From the NCBI RefSeq assembly GCF_004366075.1, contig NZ_SODU01000004.1:492839-556838 (forward strand): a stretch of 64,000 nucleotides of DNA. Direction: 5' to 3'. Below are positions 43,230 through 51,620 of this stretch, in pieces (the first letter of the stretch is position 1; the number at the start of each line of letters is the position of its first letter). Both the position numbers and the translations under genes were made by a program. The stretch is from Kribbella pratensis (GTDB lineage Bacteria > Actinomycetota > Actinomycetes > Propionibacteriales > Kribbellaceae). The notes below the pieces were generated by a model. The model was given only the letters and a program-made list of their open reading frames with translations, was not told the origin of the DNA and did no database searches.

Positions 43230-44201
43230 GTGAAGATCGGATACTTCTTGTCCAGCGAGGAATACTCGCCCGCTGAACTGATCGAGCAGGCCCGGATGGC
43301 CGAAGAGGCCGGGTTCGACGGCTTGTGGATCAGCGATCACTTCCATCCCTGGAACGACGAGCAGGGCGAGAGCGCGTTCGTCTGGTCGACGATCGGCGCG
43401 ATCTCCCAGGTGTGCGAGCTGCCGGTGACGACCGCGGTCACCTGTCCGACGGTACGGATCCATCCGGCCGTGATCGCGCAGGCGGCCGCGACCAGCGCCG
43501 TACTGCTGAACGGACGGTTCACGCTCGGGGTCGGGACCGGTGAGGCGTTGAACGAGCACATCCTCGGCACGGTCTGGCCCACGCTCGACGTACGGCTGGA
43601 AATGCTCGAGGAAGCGGTCGAGATCATGCGCCGGCTGTGGACCGAGGACGGATTCGTCAACCATCACGGCAAGCACTACACGGTCGACACCGCGCGGATC
43701 TACACCCGGCCGCAGGAGCCGTTGCCGATCTACATGTCCGGATTCGGGCCTGAGGCAACCGATGTCGCGGCGCGGATCGCCGACGGCTACATCACCACCG
43801 CACCCGACCGCGACCTGCTGCAGCGTTTCCGCGACAACGGCGGCGGGTCGAAGCCGGCGCAGGCCGGGTTCAAGGTCAGCTACGCGCCGACCGAAGACGA
43901 AGGCATCGAACAGGCCCACCGGATCTGGGCCAACGCCGGCGTCCCCGGCGAGCTCGCCCAGGTGCTCCCGTCACCGCGGCACTTCGAGCAGGCCAGCCAG
44001 CTGGTGACCAAGGAGTCCACGGCGCAGTCCGTTGCCTGCGGCCCGAAGGCGGACGTCCACGTCGACGCGTTCACGCCGTACGTCGAGGCCGGGTTCGACG
44101 AGGTGTACGTCGCCAACATCGGCCCGCACACCGTCGACATGATGAACCTCTACCGCACCGAAATCCTCCCCGAGCTCCGCCTGCACAAGGAGCACTCATG
44201 A
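43230..44201 (+). CDS. LLM-class F420-dependent oxidoreductase (glucose-6-phosphate dehydrogenase-like)
   Basis: 323 residues from GTG 43230 with GCGGAGG 5 bp upstream (the GTG at 43224 falls inside that site). Motifs KIGYFLSSEEYSP, GLWISDHFHPW and LGVGTGEALNEHILG are typical of the F420-dependent glucose-6-phosphate dehydrogenase-like group (TIGR03557 type). It reduces F420 or uses F420H2; the substrate is not assured. ATGA overlap with the SRPBCC gene. Confidence 0.88.
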   Translation: MKIGYFLSSEEYSPAELIEQARMAEEAGFDGLWISDHFHPWNDEQGESAFVWSTIGAISQVCELPVTTAVTCPTVRIHPAVIAQAAATSAVLLNGRFTLGVGTGEALNEHILGTVWPTLDVRLEMLEEAVEIMRRLWTEDGFVNHHGKHYTVDTARIYTRPQEPLPIYMSGFGPEATDVAARIADGYITTAPDRDLLQRFRDNGGGSKPAQAGFKVSYAPTEDEGIEQAHRIWANAGVPGELAQVLPSPRHFEQASQLVTKESTAQSVACGPKADVHVDAFTPYVEAGFDEVYVANIGPHTVDMMNLYRTEILPELRLHKEHS

Positions 44202-44644
44202 CCAGCCACGAAGCCTGGACCACCGTCGACGTCGCGCCGAACATCCTGTTCGACCGACTGTCGGACCTCGACCATCTGCCTGAGTACCTGCCGCAGCTGA
44301 CCGCACTGCACCGCACCAAGGCGACCCCCGTGGAAGCGCAGGGTCCCGAGGCCCGGCGGCCGCACCAAGCCGTGCACGAAGAGATCGACGTCACCGCCGC
44401 CGGCGGGCGCCGGGAGGGCTGGGTCGACGTCCTCGCCGAGGACCGCATCCTCCGGTGGAGCACCGAGGGCGCCCACGACTACCACGGCGAGCTCATCGTC
44501 GACTTCGTCGCCGACGGAACGTCGAAACTGACGGTCCGCCTGCACACCACCGACCCCACTCCGGTCGACGACGAACTCCAACAAGCCCTGTCCGGCATCA
44601 AGACCGCCGTGGAGCAGCATCTCCCCACCGAGTCCGATTCCTGA
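44198..44644 (+). CDS. SRPBCC-fold protein (polyketide-cyclase-like)
   Basis: 148 residues beginning MTSHEAWTTVDVAPNILFDR, with LSDLDHLPEYLPQLTAL and a final long helix (DELQQALSGIKTAVEQHL), the normal helix-grip layout. A hydrophobic-ligand-binding role is likely. Translationally coupled to the F420 enzyme. Confidence 0.82.
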   Translation: MTSHEAWTTVDVAPNILFDRLSDLDHLPEYLPQLTALHRTKATPVEAQGPEARRPHQAVHEEIDVTAAGGRREGWVDVLAEDRILRWSTEGAHDYHGELIVDFVADGTSKLTVRLHTTDPTPVDDELQQALSGIKTAVEQHLPTESDS

Positions 44645-44653
44645 CAGCGCACG

Positions 44654-45091
44654 TCAGGAGCGCTTCTCCGCCAGGAGTTTGAGGCGGCGAAGCGCCTCGG
44701 CGTTGCGGGGGTGCAGCATCAGGTCGGCCAGTCGCTCCGGCAACAGCGCGATCGGGCCGCTGGTGGCCCGCTCGGTCATCACCAAGCGGCAGCACCCGTC
44801 CGAGGTCTTCGTCGCCCGGAACTCCACCTCGCCGTACCCCGCGGGCCAGACCCGGAGCTGCAGTCGCAGCCGCTGCAGCGGCTCGTATTCGAGGACCTTC
44901 GTGGTGTCGTCCAGCAGGAAAGGCCACGCACCCACCGAGTGATGGATCCGGCCACCGGGCTCCGGCCACGGCGGGTCGACGTCCCGGATCCTCGACGCGC
45001 CCACCACCCACGCGGCGTACGACCAGCCGTTCGTGAGAATCGCGAACACGTCCTCGACACTCGCCTCGATCAGGCACTCGTTTTCACTCAC
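44654..45091 (-). CDS. SRPBCC-fold protein (polyketide-cyclase-like)
   Basis: 145 residues from a GTG at 45091: VSENECLIEASVEDVFAILT, then GWSYAAWVVGASRIRDVDPP and the C-terminal helix LMLHPRNAEALRRLKLLAEK. Similar proteins bind lipids or polyketides. Convergent with, and not closely similar to, the SRPBCC gene at 44198. A GGGTAC box lies 10 bp before the start. Confidence 0.82.
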   Translation of the reverse strand: MSENECLIEASVEDVFAILTNGWSYAAWVVGASRIRDVDPPWPEPGGRIHHSVGAWPFLLDDTTKVLEYEPLQRLRLQLRVWPAGYGEVEFRATKTSDGCCRLVMTERATSGPIALLPERLADLMLHPRNAEALRRLKLLAEKRS

Positions 45092-45101
45092 CCCGCACGC
45101 G

Positions 45102-45127
45102 GTACCCCATCCACCGCACGTCCACGC
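45102..45127 (-). promoter_or_regulatory. Sigma-B-like promoter of the minus-strand SRPBCC gene
   Basis: Minus strand GCGT (45127-45124), 16-bp spacer, GGGTAC (45107-45102), 10 bp before the GTG. Confidence 0.5.
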
Positions 45128-45257
45128 CCTGCTTTGCCGGGGTGCTCTGCGGTGCGCACAACGCATGGCAGCTGACGGATGCGGGCACCTGTACTGGTAT
45201 GCGTAGTGAGCCGAGGCTGCTGTGGTCGTCCGCCATGCGCGGGTGCAGGAGTGGGCC

Positions 45258-46199
45258 ATGAGTACATCAGCAAGTGCGGACGCCTCGGCTCCGATCGAGT
45301 TCCAAGCCGTCGGCGGACCCCTCGAGCGGGCGCTCATCTGGGTGTTCATCGTCGTACCCACCATCGCGCTGCTGCCGGCGATCGTCTTCGCCTGGGGCGG
45401 CTGGATCGGGTGGCACGACGTCGTCGTCCTGATCGTGTTCTACGTGATCACGACCACCGGCATCGGTGCCGGGTATCACCGATGCTTCACCCACGGCTCG
45501 TTCAAGAGCAGGCGCGGCCTGAAGATCGCACTCGCGATCGCCGGGAGCATGGCGCTCGAAGGGCCGGTGATCCGCTGGGTGGCCGACCACCGCAAACACC
45601 ACAAGTTCTCCGATCGCGAGGGAGATCCGCACTCCCCCTGGCGCTACGGCACCAGCGCGTGGGCGGTCACCAAGGGATTCGTCTTCGCCCATGCCGGATG
45701 GGTGCTGTGGGGCCAAGATCGTGCCGACCCCAAGCACTACGCGCCGGACCTCCTGCACGACCGCGACCTGGCAGCGATCTCGCGGCACTTCCGCTGGCTG
45801 GCCGCGATCTCGCTGCTGGCGCCCGCGCTCATCGGCGGGCTGTGGGACAGGTCGTGGCACGGTGCCGCTACCGGCTTCTTCTGGGGCACTCTGGTCCGTG
45901 TCGCCCTCATGCACCATGTCACCTTCTCGATCAACTCGATCTGTCACGTCTCCGGCAAGAAACCCTTCACGGCCCGAGACAGGTCAGGCAACGTCTGGTG
46001 GCTGGCCATCCTCAGCCAGGGCGAGTCATGGCACAACCTCCATCACGCCGACCCCACGTGCGCACGCCACGGCGTACTCAAGGGACAGATCGACATCAAC
46101 GCCTGGCTCATCAAACAGTTCGAACGGTTCGGGTGGGCGTACGACGTGAGATGGCCGGATCCCGCACGCCTCGAGAAGAAGCGCGCCGTAGTCAGCTGA
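45258..46199 (+). CDS. Acyl-CoA delta-9 desaturase family membrane enzyme
   Basis: 313 residues with four membrane helices. Three histidine boxes bind the diiron centre: HRCFTH (74-79), HRKHH (111-115) and HNLHH near 264-268. It introduces a double bond into fatty acyl chains, changing membrane fluidity. ATG 45258 with AGGAG about 7 bp before it. Confidence 0.9.
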   Translation: MSTSASADASAPIEFQAVGGPLERALIWVFIVVPTIALLPAIVFAWGGWIGWHDVVVLIVFYVITTTGIGAGYHRCFTHGSFKSRRGLKIALAIAGSMALEGPVIRWVADHRKHHKFSDREGDPHSPWRYGTSAWAVTKGFVFAHAGWVLWGQDRADPKHYAPDLLHDRDLAAISRHFRWLAAISLLAPALIGGLWDRSWHGAATGFFWGTLVRVALMHHVTFSINSICHVSGKKPFTARDRSGNVWWLAILSQGESWHNLHHADPTCARHGVLKGQIDINAWLIKQFERFGWAYDVRWPDPARLEKKRAVVS

Positions 46200-46346
46200 C
46201 CCGCCGAAGCTGTCATGGACTCGTCGCAATATCTATCGTGGCGAGCATAGACATTCGGAATCGGTCGATGTAATCTTCCTGGTGTTGACAGAGAAGAACG
46301 CGCCGGGGCGTGGAGGCTCGATGACCCCAGACACACGGAGACTCCG

Positions 46347-46664
46347 ATGAGCTCAGAACCGGCCGACGGGCCGGCCAGCTTCGACGATGACGACTGTCCG
46401 GCCTTCACCATGGGCCGGGCCGCCGAGATGCTCGGAACCACGCCGGGTTTCCTCCGGAGCCTGGGCGAGGCAAAACTGATCGACCCGCAGCGCTCCGACG
46501 GTGGTCATCGCCGCTACTCGCGTTACCAGCTGCGCCTCGCGGCCAGGGCGCGCGAACTCGTCGACCAGGGCACCACGCTCGAGGCGGCCTGTCGAATCAT
46601 CATCTTGGAAGATCAGCTCGCAGACGCCCTGCGGATCAATGAACAAATGCGAGACCAGGGTTAG
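46347..46664 (+). CDS. Small MerR-like helix-turn-helix regulator
   Basis: 105 residues. FTMGRAAEMLGTTPGFLRSL and DGGHRRYSRYQLRL form the MerR-type winged helix; the effector domain is replaced by a short helix (ACRIIILEDQLADALRINEQ). It precedes a GAF-ANTAR gene by 72 bp, probably one unit. TTGACA at 46285-46290 may be its -35, but no good -10 was found. Confidence 0.82.
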   Translation: MSSEPADGPASFDDDDCPAFTMGRAAEMLGTTPGFLRSLGEAKLIDPQRSDGGHRRYSRYQLRLAARARELVDQGTTLEAACRIIILEDQLADALRINEQMRDQG

Positions 46665-46736
46665 GCACCACGGCATCGGCTGGGCTCGGCGACCGGGGTG
46701 CACCACCACAACCGCGCATCCCGCTTGGAGACCGAG

Positions 46737-47429
46737 ATGTCCCTGACAGAGCCCGCCGAAGTGTTCGACGCGGGCAGGTTCGCGCAGTTCGCGCTGGAGT
46801 TGCACGACGCTGCCGGGGTGGACGAGACCCTGGAGGCCGTGGTGCAGTTCGCGTTACATGCCGCCGACTGCACTCATGCGGGTGTCGCGCTCATCGCCCG
46901 CGGTGGCCGCGCGGAGGTCGGGGCTGTCACCGACCCGGTCGTCGAGACGTTGTACCGGTTCCAGATCGACGCCGGCGAGGGTCCACTGCTGACCGCGTTG
47001 TCCGGCCGGACGGTCACTGTTCACGATGTCGCGGCCGATGACCGCTGGCCGTGCTGGCAACCCGCCGCCGTGAACGCCGGAATCGGAAGCGCACTCCATG
47101 TCCCAATGAAGGTCAACGGCCAGACCACCGGGGTCCTGTCGCTGTACCACGCAGAGCCGAACGCATTCACCGTCGACGACGAGGCAATCGCCCACATCCT
47201 GGCCCGGCACGCCTCGGTCGCGGTGGCCACCGCCCGCCATGAAGTAGACCTGGCCCAGGCCGTGGATGCCCGCAAGCTGGTCGGACAGGCGATGGGCATC
47301 CTGATGGAACGCTTCGACCTGGACGGCGATCAGGCCTTCGCTGTCCTGCGGCGCTACTCCCAGGACACCAACACCAAACTGCGCGACGTCGCCCAGCAGC
47401 TGATCGAGACCCGCAAACTCCCCCGCTGA
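46737..47429 (+). CDS. GAF-ANTAR RNA-binding sensor protein
   Basis: 230 residues from ATG 46737 with GGAG upstream; the GTG at 46698 is less likely. The GAF sensor covers about 20-155 (GALHVPMKVNGQTTGVLSLY-like). The C-terminal ANTAR domain (KLVGQAMGILMERFDLDGDQ, then LRDVAQQLIETRK) binds paired hairpins in mRNA to prevent termination. The ligand is unknown. Confidence 0.9.
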   Translation: MSLTEPAEVFDAGRFAQFALELHDAAGVDETLEAVVQFALHAADCTHAGVALIARGGRAEVGAVTDPVVETLYRFQIDAGEGPLLTALSGRTVTVHDVAADDRWPCWQPAAVNAGIGSALHVPMKVNGQTTGVLSLYHAEPNAFTVDDEAIAHILARHASVAVATARHEVDLAQAVDARKLVGQAMGILMERFDLDGDQAFAVLRRYSQDTNTKLRDVAQQLIETRKLPR

Positions 47430-47438
47430 GTCGATCCG

Positions 47439-47663
47439 TCAGCTCGCGAGGTCCTGTCTGCGGTAGTGGTACGAGTTGTGTTCGGCGATGGTGCCGTCGG
47501 GGTTCGTGACGATGTGGTCGACGCCGTACCACTGGGCCACCGTCGCGCCTCGGCTGACCTGTCGTTGTTTTCCACCGCCGGTGGAAAACGGCTTTGTGCT
47601 GCCGTACCACCGGGTCTTCCAGATGCCGTTCTCGCAGTAGGTTTCGACGTCGCCAACGGCCAT
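47439..47663 (-). CDS. DUF2188-like small protein
   Basis: 74 residues from ATG 47663 with GAGGTGAGG upstream: VETYCENGIWKTRWYGST, then VAQWYGVDHIVTNPDGTIAE and HNSYHYRRQ. Small DUF2188-type proteins carry this pattern; function unknown. It diverges from the acidic protein gene at 47833 across the paired palindromes. Confidence 0.75.
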   Translation of the reverse strand: MAVGDVETYCENGIWKTRWYGSTKPFSTGGGKQRQVSRGATVAQWYGVDHIVTNPDGTIAEHNSYHYRRQDLAS

Positions 47664-47724
47664 CGCCCTCACCTCTCTTTCGACGCGCAGCCGTCGCCTC
47701 AACACGCTCTTTCTGAGATATCAT

Positions 47725-47741
47725 GTCATCGATTCGATGAC
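47725..47741. promoter_or_regulatory. Perfect 17-bp palindrome, copy 1
   Basis: GTCATCGATTCGATGAC: 8-bp arms around one base, in the gap between the divergent genes at 47663 and 47833. Likely site of a dimeric regulator. Confidence 0.65.
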
Positions 47742-47751
47742 AAGACTGTTC

Positions 47752-47768
47752 GTCATCGAATCGCTGAC
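47752..47768. promoter_or_regulatory. 17-bp palindrome, copy 2 (one mismatch)
   Basis: GTCATCGAATCGCTGAC, the same element with one arm mismatch; centres are 27 bp apart, slightly over 2.5 helical turns. Confidence 0.6.
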
Positions 47769-47832
47769 AGCGCCGAGGGTTGAGCGGGCTTCGGCCGGGA
47801 TACCGGGTCGGCATCCGACCCAGGAGGCGACG

Positions 47833-48069
47833 ATGAGTTTCGACCGGCCCAATCCTGATGACAAGCACAAGACCGTCAGCGACACCGAGCTCAACGAGGC
47901 GTTGGAGAACGACGAGCTCGAGAAAGGCGGCCTGGATTTCGACAAGGTCGAGCACGACGAAGGGCAACGGTCCCGCGGCCCGGAGCCGACCGATGACGGA
48001 CGCCGTGCTCCTCAGGACGAGGACGTAACAACCGGCACAGAGGGCCGCCCCGTCGAGCCCCCGGACTGA
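47833..48069 (+). CDS. Small acidic, probably disordered protein
   Basis: 78 residues from ATG 47833 with AGGAGG 5 bp upstream. Begins MSFDRPNPDDKHKTVSDTEL, very rich in Asp, Glu and Pro; no fold or family recognised. Low complexity and high charge resemble desiccation or stress proteins, but this is impression only. Its 3' end overlaps the lysoplasmalogenase gene by 58 bp. Confidence 0.7.
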   Translation: MSFDRPNPDDKHKTVSDTELNEALENDELEKGGLDFDKVEHDEGQRSRGPEPTDDGRRAPQDEDVTTGTEGRPVEPPD

Positions 48070-48689
48070 TCCCCAACGCTTCCCGCGCTCAGGACTCCCA
48101 GTGCGATCTGGTACTGGCCGGCGCCGTACGCAGTCTTGAGAAGCAGGTTGCGGAGCGGGAAGTCATGACCCGCGAGTCCAGCGCCGATCATCGCGTCCGA
48201 GGCCAGGAACAAAGCTCCGCCCAGGCCCGCCCGGCCGCCGTACCACCACGACGTCACCGCGGTCGCCGTGAGCATGATCGCGTAGGCCGTCACCGGACCG
48301 CGGTAAACGCCGAGCCCGGGCCACAACGCAACCATCGACGCCAGATACACGACTCCGTAGGCCGCGAGCACCTGCCATGATCTCCGCCGCGCTCCGTGGC
48401 TGAACAGCGCCACGTAGCAGGCATGGGCGGCCGCGTACATCGCCATCCCGGGCAGCACGAAGTTGAGCTCCATCAGGAGATCACCGGCTGCGGACGCGAA
48501 CAGCGCGGCAACGAGCAGCGGTGGACCGTCGCACGAGCGCACCCACCATGCGAGCGCCGGCATGAGAGTTGCCTTTGACAACAGTCGCAGTACGGCGGAA
48601 TCGAAGGCCACGGCCGCAAGATGAATCACCGCGCTGGCCCAGTACCCGTTCGTCCAGCACCGGCCCCGATCGAGATAGGCGATGCTCAC
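48012..48689 (-). CDS. YhhN/TMEM86-family lysoplasmalogenase
   Basis: 225 residues, seven or eight membrane helices. The two conserved acidic motifs are SAAGDLLME and LASDAMIGA. Relatives hydrolyse the vinyl-ether bond of lysoplasmalogens. GTG start at 48689; GGGTAC (48704-48699) ends 9 bp before it but has no matching -35. The last 20 residues lie antisense to the acidic gene. Confidence 0.82.
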   Translation of the reverse strand: MSIAYLDRGRCWTNGYWASAVIHLAAVAFDSAVLRLLSKATLMPALAWWVRSCDGPPLLVAALFASAAGDLLMELNFVLPGMAMYAAAHACYVALFSHGARRRSWQVLAAYGVVYLASMVALWPGLGVYRGPVTAYAIMLTATAVTSWWYGGRAGLGGALFLASDAMIGAGLAGHDFPLRNLLLKTAYGAGQYQIALGVLSAGSVGDQSGGSTGRPSVPVVTSSS

Positions 48690-48722
48690 ACCGGCCCGGT
48701 ACCCGGTGAGAAACGATGGTTG

Positions 48723-49703
48723 TCAGCCGCAGCGGCGTACTGAAGATGTGGCCGCGTTCCACTTGGTCAGCAGGTGGTCGGCCGAGAGATCGTCCAGTGT
48801 CAGAGCGCAACGGGCGCCGAACAGTACGTCGCCGATCGCGTCGGGATGTTCCTGCACGTAGCTGCCGCACAGGTCGTGCGCGGCGATCTGCTCGTGGACG
48901 GCGTCGGCCTCGACGTGCTCGGTGAAGTAGCGGGCCTGGTCCTCCGAGGCACCGAGACGCACGGCTCCGGTCGCGTACTGCCGGTTGGGAAGTGTGGAGG
49001 TCATCTCGAGCGCCGCCAAGTGACCGAGGAGTGCGGCAGTCCACCGAGAATGCAGTGCGAACAGCGACATCACGTTCGACACCGCCAGCGTGACGGCGGG
49101 TACGTCGGGAACGTAGCGACCGTACGCGTCGTCGAGGCCCAGCCAGCGCATCGTCGTACGAAACAGCTCCGAATGCATCCGCTCGCGCCGGCCACCGCCG
49201 TACTCGTCGGCCTCGATCTCGACCAGCGCGGCCTTGGCGGCACCGTCCAGGCGCGGGATACCGAAGCTGTGCGGGTCGGCCTCCTTGAGTTGGTACACGG
49301 ACCGGTTCAGCACGAACTCCCGGAACTGCTCGCGTGTCGCATGCCGACGCAGGTACGGCGCCAGTCGCGGACCGTCGGCGGCGTCGATCAGCGTCCGTAG
49401 CTGCGTCGCGACAGGTTGCTTGCTCGCAGTGACGCGGCAGTTGGCTTCCAGCCACTCGCTCCACGGCCGCTCCAGGCTGGATCGGAAGGCGACGATGTGC
49501 GGATCCCATTGGCGTTCGGGCTCTACGTCGTCGAAGCCGCGGTAATACAACTCGTAGGCGATCCAGAGCGCGACCTGGAGGTCGTCATCGGCGTACGGAC
49601 ACGTGGTCGCGCCGACCTCGACGGATCGGGGCGGCGCATCGGATTGTCTGAGACTCGTCGTCAGCCAGGTGCTGAGCGGCCCCCGTGGTGGTGGTAGCTG
49701 CAT
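48723..49703 (-). CDS. Heme-oxygenase-fold diiron-type oxidase (iron-containing redox enzyme family)
   Basis: 326 residues, all-helical. Candidate metal ligands: Glu and His in IAYELYYRGF, VEIEADEYGGG, MHSELF, and EHVEADAVHE with HDLCGSY. This layout matches the HDO group, whose members make lipid-derived or amino-acid-derived products. A sigma-B-like promoter lies 9 bp before its ATG. It diverges from a CDGSH iron-sulfur protein gene, a likely redox partner. Confidence 0.8.
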   Translation of the reverse strand: MQLPPPRGPLSTWLTTSLRQSDAPPRSVEVGATTCPYADDDLQVALWIAYELYYRGFDDVEPERQWDPHIVAFRSSLERPWSEWLEANCRVTASKQPVATQLRTLIDAADGPRLAPYLRRHATREQFREFVLNRSVYQLKEADPHSFGIPRLDGAAKAALVEIEADEYGGGRRERMHSELFRTTMRWLGLDDAYGRYVPDVPAVTLAVSNVMSLFALHSRWTAALLGHLAALEMTSTLPNRQYATGAVRLGASEDQARYFTEHVEADAVHEQIAAHDLCGSYVQEHPDAIGDVLFGARCALTLDDLSADHLLTKWNAATSSVRRCG

Positions 49704-49712
49704 GCTGGTTCG

Positions 49713-49737
49713 GTACCCGCGGGTTCTTCGTAGAACC
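49713..49737 (-). promoter_or_regulatory. Sigma-B-like promoter of the diiron-type oxidase gene
   Basis: Minus strand GGTT (49737-49734), 15-bp spacer, GGGTAC (49718-49713), 9 bp before the ATG. The spacer carries GGTTCT-TCGT-AGAACC (49722-49737), an inverted repeat. On the plus strand another GGGTAC (49748-49753) ends 9 bp before the CDGSH start. Confidence 0.5.
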
Positions 49738-49762
49738 GCTCATCGGTGGGTACCGCGACCGC

Positions 49763-49963
49763 ATGACCGAGATCCGTGCGTACCCCGACGGTCCGCTGCT
49801 CGTCCGCGGCGAGTTCGACCTCCTGGACGAGAACGGCGATCCGATACCAGCCGGCCGCCGTACGATCGCGCTGTGCCGCTGCGGGCGCAGCGGCATCCCC
49901 CCGTTCTGCGACGGCACCCACACCCTGCCAATCACCCGCCCGCCGAAGCAACCGCCCACGTGA
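49763..49963 (+). CDS. CDGSH-type iron-sulfur protein
   Basis: 66 residues from ATG 49763. ALCRCGRSGIPPFCDGTHT supplies the three Cys and one His ligands of the CDGSH 2Fe-2S cluster. Probably an electron carrier. No Shine-Dalgarno is seen and GGGTAC lies 9 bp upstream, so the transcript is probably leaderless. Confidence 0.87.
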   Translation: MTEIRAYPDGPLLVRGEFDLLDENGDPIPAGRRTIALCRCGRSGIPPFCDGTHTLPITRPPKQPPT

Positions 49964-50028
49964 CCGGTCGCGCACTGTCCGTTCGCGGTCCCGGAATATC
50001 TCCGAAACGGTCCGGGCACCTGGCAGGT

Positions 50029-51486
50029 ATGGATCACGACGAGAGCCCCGTTCTGGACGCGCTCGCGGAGTACCACGACCGCGGATACCTCGACTTCGCT
50101 CCGCCTGGACACAAACAGGGCCTCGGCGCGGACGACGCCGTACGCCGGGTGCTCGGACCGGAGGTTTTCCACTCCGACGTGCTCGCCACTGGCGCTCTCG
50201 ACGATCGCCGATCGAGCAACCGGGTCCTGGAGCGCGCGCAGGAACTCATGGCCGACGCAGTCGGTGCACAGCAGGCGTTCTTCTCGACCTGTGGCAGCTC
50301 TCTTTCGGTGAAGAGCGCCATGATGGCCGTCGCCGCGCCCGGCGAAACCATGCTCGTCGGCCGCGACGCCCACAAGTCCGTGATCGCCGGCCTGACGCTG
50401 ACAGGCATCCAGCCTGTATGGGTCCGGCCGCGATGGGATCGAGAGCTGCACCTGGCGCATCCGCCCAGTCCGGAGGCGTACGACGAGGCATTCGCCGAGC
50501 ACCCGGAGGCGGTCGGCGCACTGGTCACCAGCCCGTCGCCGTACGGGACCTGCAGCGACCTGAAGTCCATCGCGCGGGTCTGCCATGACCATGGCAAACC
50601 TCTGATCGTGGACGAAGCCTGGGGCGCCCACCTGCCGTTCCACGACGACCTGCCGACGTGGGCGATGGATGCCGACGCCGATGTCTGCGTCGTGTCCGTG
50701 CACAAGATGGGCGCCGGGTTCGAGCAGGGCTCGGTCTTCCATCTGCAAGGTGACCTGATCGACCCGGTCCGGCTGAAGCAGAGCGCGGACCTGCTGTCCA
50801 CGACGAGCCCGAACGTCCTGCTGTACGCCGCGATGGACGGATGGCGCCGGCAGATGGTCCGCGACGGTCGGGAACTGCTCGGCTCCGCGCTCCGCCTGGC
50901 TCACGCCGTACGTGCGTCGATCGACGAGCTGCCTGGGCTACGCGTCATCGAGAAACAACTCGTGGCCAAGGAAGCGTCACACGACCTCGACCGGCTGCAG
51001 ATCATGATCGACACCCTCGACGCCGGTATCTCCGGCTACCAGGCCGCCGACTGGCTCCGCGAAGAACGGGCCGTGAACGTCGGCCTCTCCGACCATCGCC
51101 GCATCCTCGCCCAGCTCACGTTCGCCGACACCCCGGAACGGACCGACCGGTTGGTGTCTGCCCTCGGTGACCTGACCCGGACCTCGCTGCCCGCGCCGAG
51201 CAGCGTCGTACTCCCGGAGCCGCGGGACCTCGAGCTCGAACAGGTGATGCTCCCGCGGGAAGCCTTCTTCGCCGCCCAGGAGACCGTGCCGGTCGAGGAG
51301 GCTGCCGACCGGATCGCCGCCGAGCAGGTCACGCCGTACCCGCCGGGCATCCCCGTGATCCTCCCCGGCGAACGCATCTCGGCCGGCGTCATCGACTATC
51401 TCCGCTCCGGGAAGACAGCCACCATGGTCATCCCTGACGCAGCTGACCCGTCCCTGAAGAGCATTCGCGTGGTCGCCGATACATGA
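50029..51486 (+). CDS. PLP-dependent Orn/Lys/Arg decarboxylase-family protein
   Basis: 485 residues. Fold-type I decarboxylase of the short group: LDFAPPGHKQG at the start, STCGSSLSVK, VDEAWGAHLPF and the PLP Lys226 in SVHKMGAGFEQGS. The C-terminal domain is complete (EQVTPYPPGIPVILPGERIS). It makes a polyamine such as cadaverine, putrescine or agmatine; the substrate is not certain. 65 bp after the CDGSH gene. Confidence 0.88.
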   Translation: MDHDESPVLDALAEYHDRGYLDFAPPGHKQGLGADDAVRRVLGPEVFHSDVLATGALDDRRSSNRVLERAQELMADAVGAQQAFFSTCGSSLSVKSAMMAVAAPGETMLVGRDAHKSVIAGLTLTGIQPVWVRPRWDRELHLAHPPSPEAYDEAFAEHPEAVGALVTSPSPYGTCSDLKSIARVCHDHGKPLIVDEAWGAHLPFHDDLPTWAMDADADVCVVSVHKMGAGFEQGSVFHLQGDLIDPVRLKQSADLLSTTSPNVLLYAAMDGWRRQMVRDGRELLGSALRLAHAVRASIDELPGLRVIEKQLVAKEASHDLDRLQIMIDTLDAGISGYQAADWLREERAVNVGLSDHRRILAQLTFADTPERTDRLVSALGDLTRTSLPAPSSVVLPEPRDLELEQVMLPREAFFAAQETVPVEEAADRIAAEQVTPYPPGIPVILPGERISAGVIDYLRSGKTATMVIPDAADPSLKSIRVVADT

Positions 51487-51550
51487 TCGGGGGCTTGCGG
51501 GGCACCGGATGAACAGGTACTGAAACACCCGCGGGTTTATCAGCTGCCGA

Positions 51551-51585
51551 GGTCGCGCGCGTTGAAGGTAGCAGCGCGCGCGACC
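51551..51585. terminator. GC-rich hairpin terminator
   Basis: 11-bp perfect stem with a 13-nt loop, 65 bp after the decarboxylase stop; no T-run. Confidence 0.6.
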
Positions 51586-51590
51586 GCTCC

Positions 51591-51620
51591 AATCATCTCC
51601 AATCATCTCCAATCATCTCC
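51591..51620. repeat. Three tandem copies of a 10-bp unit
   Basis: AATCATCTCC repeated exactly three times. Too short and spacer-free for a CRISPR. Confidence 0.85.

Noticed and set aside
46285..46313. TTGACA before the MerR-like gene as a full promoter
   Set aside because: No acceptable -10 at 16-18 bp; kept only as a possible -35.
51591..51620. Possible CRISPR-like repeat
   Set aside because: Three adjacent 10-bp copies with no spacers and no cas genes.
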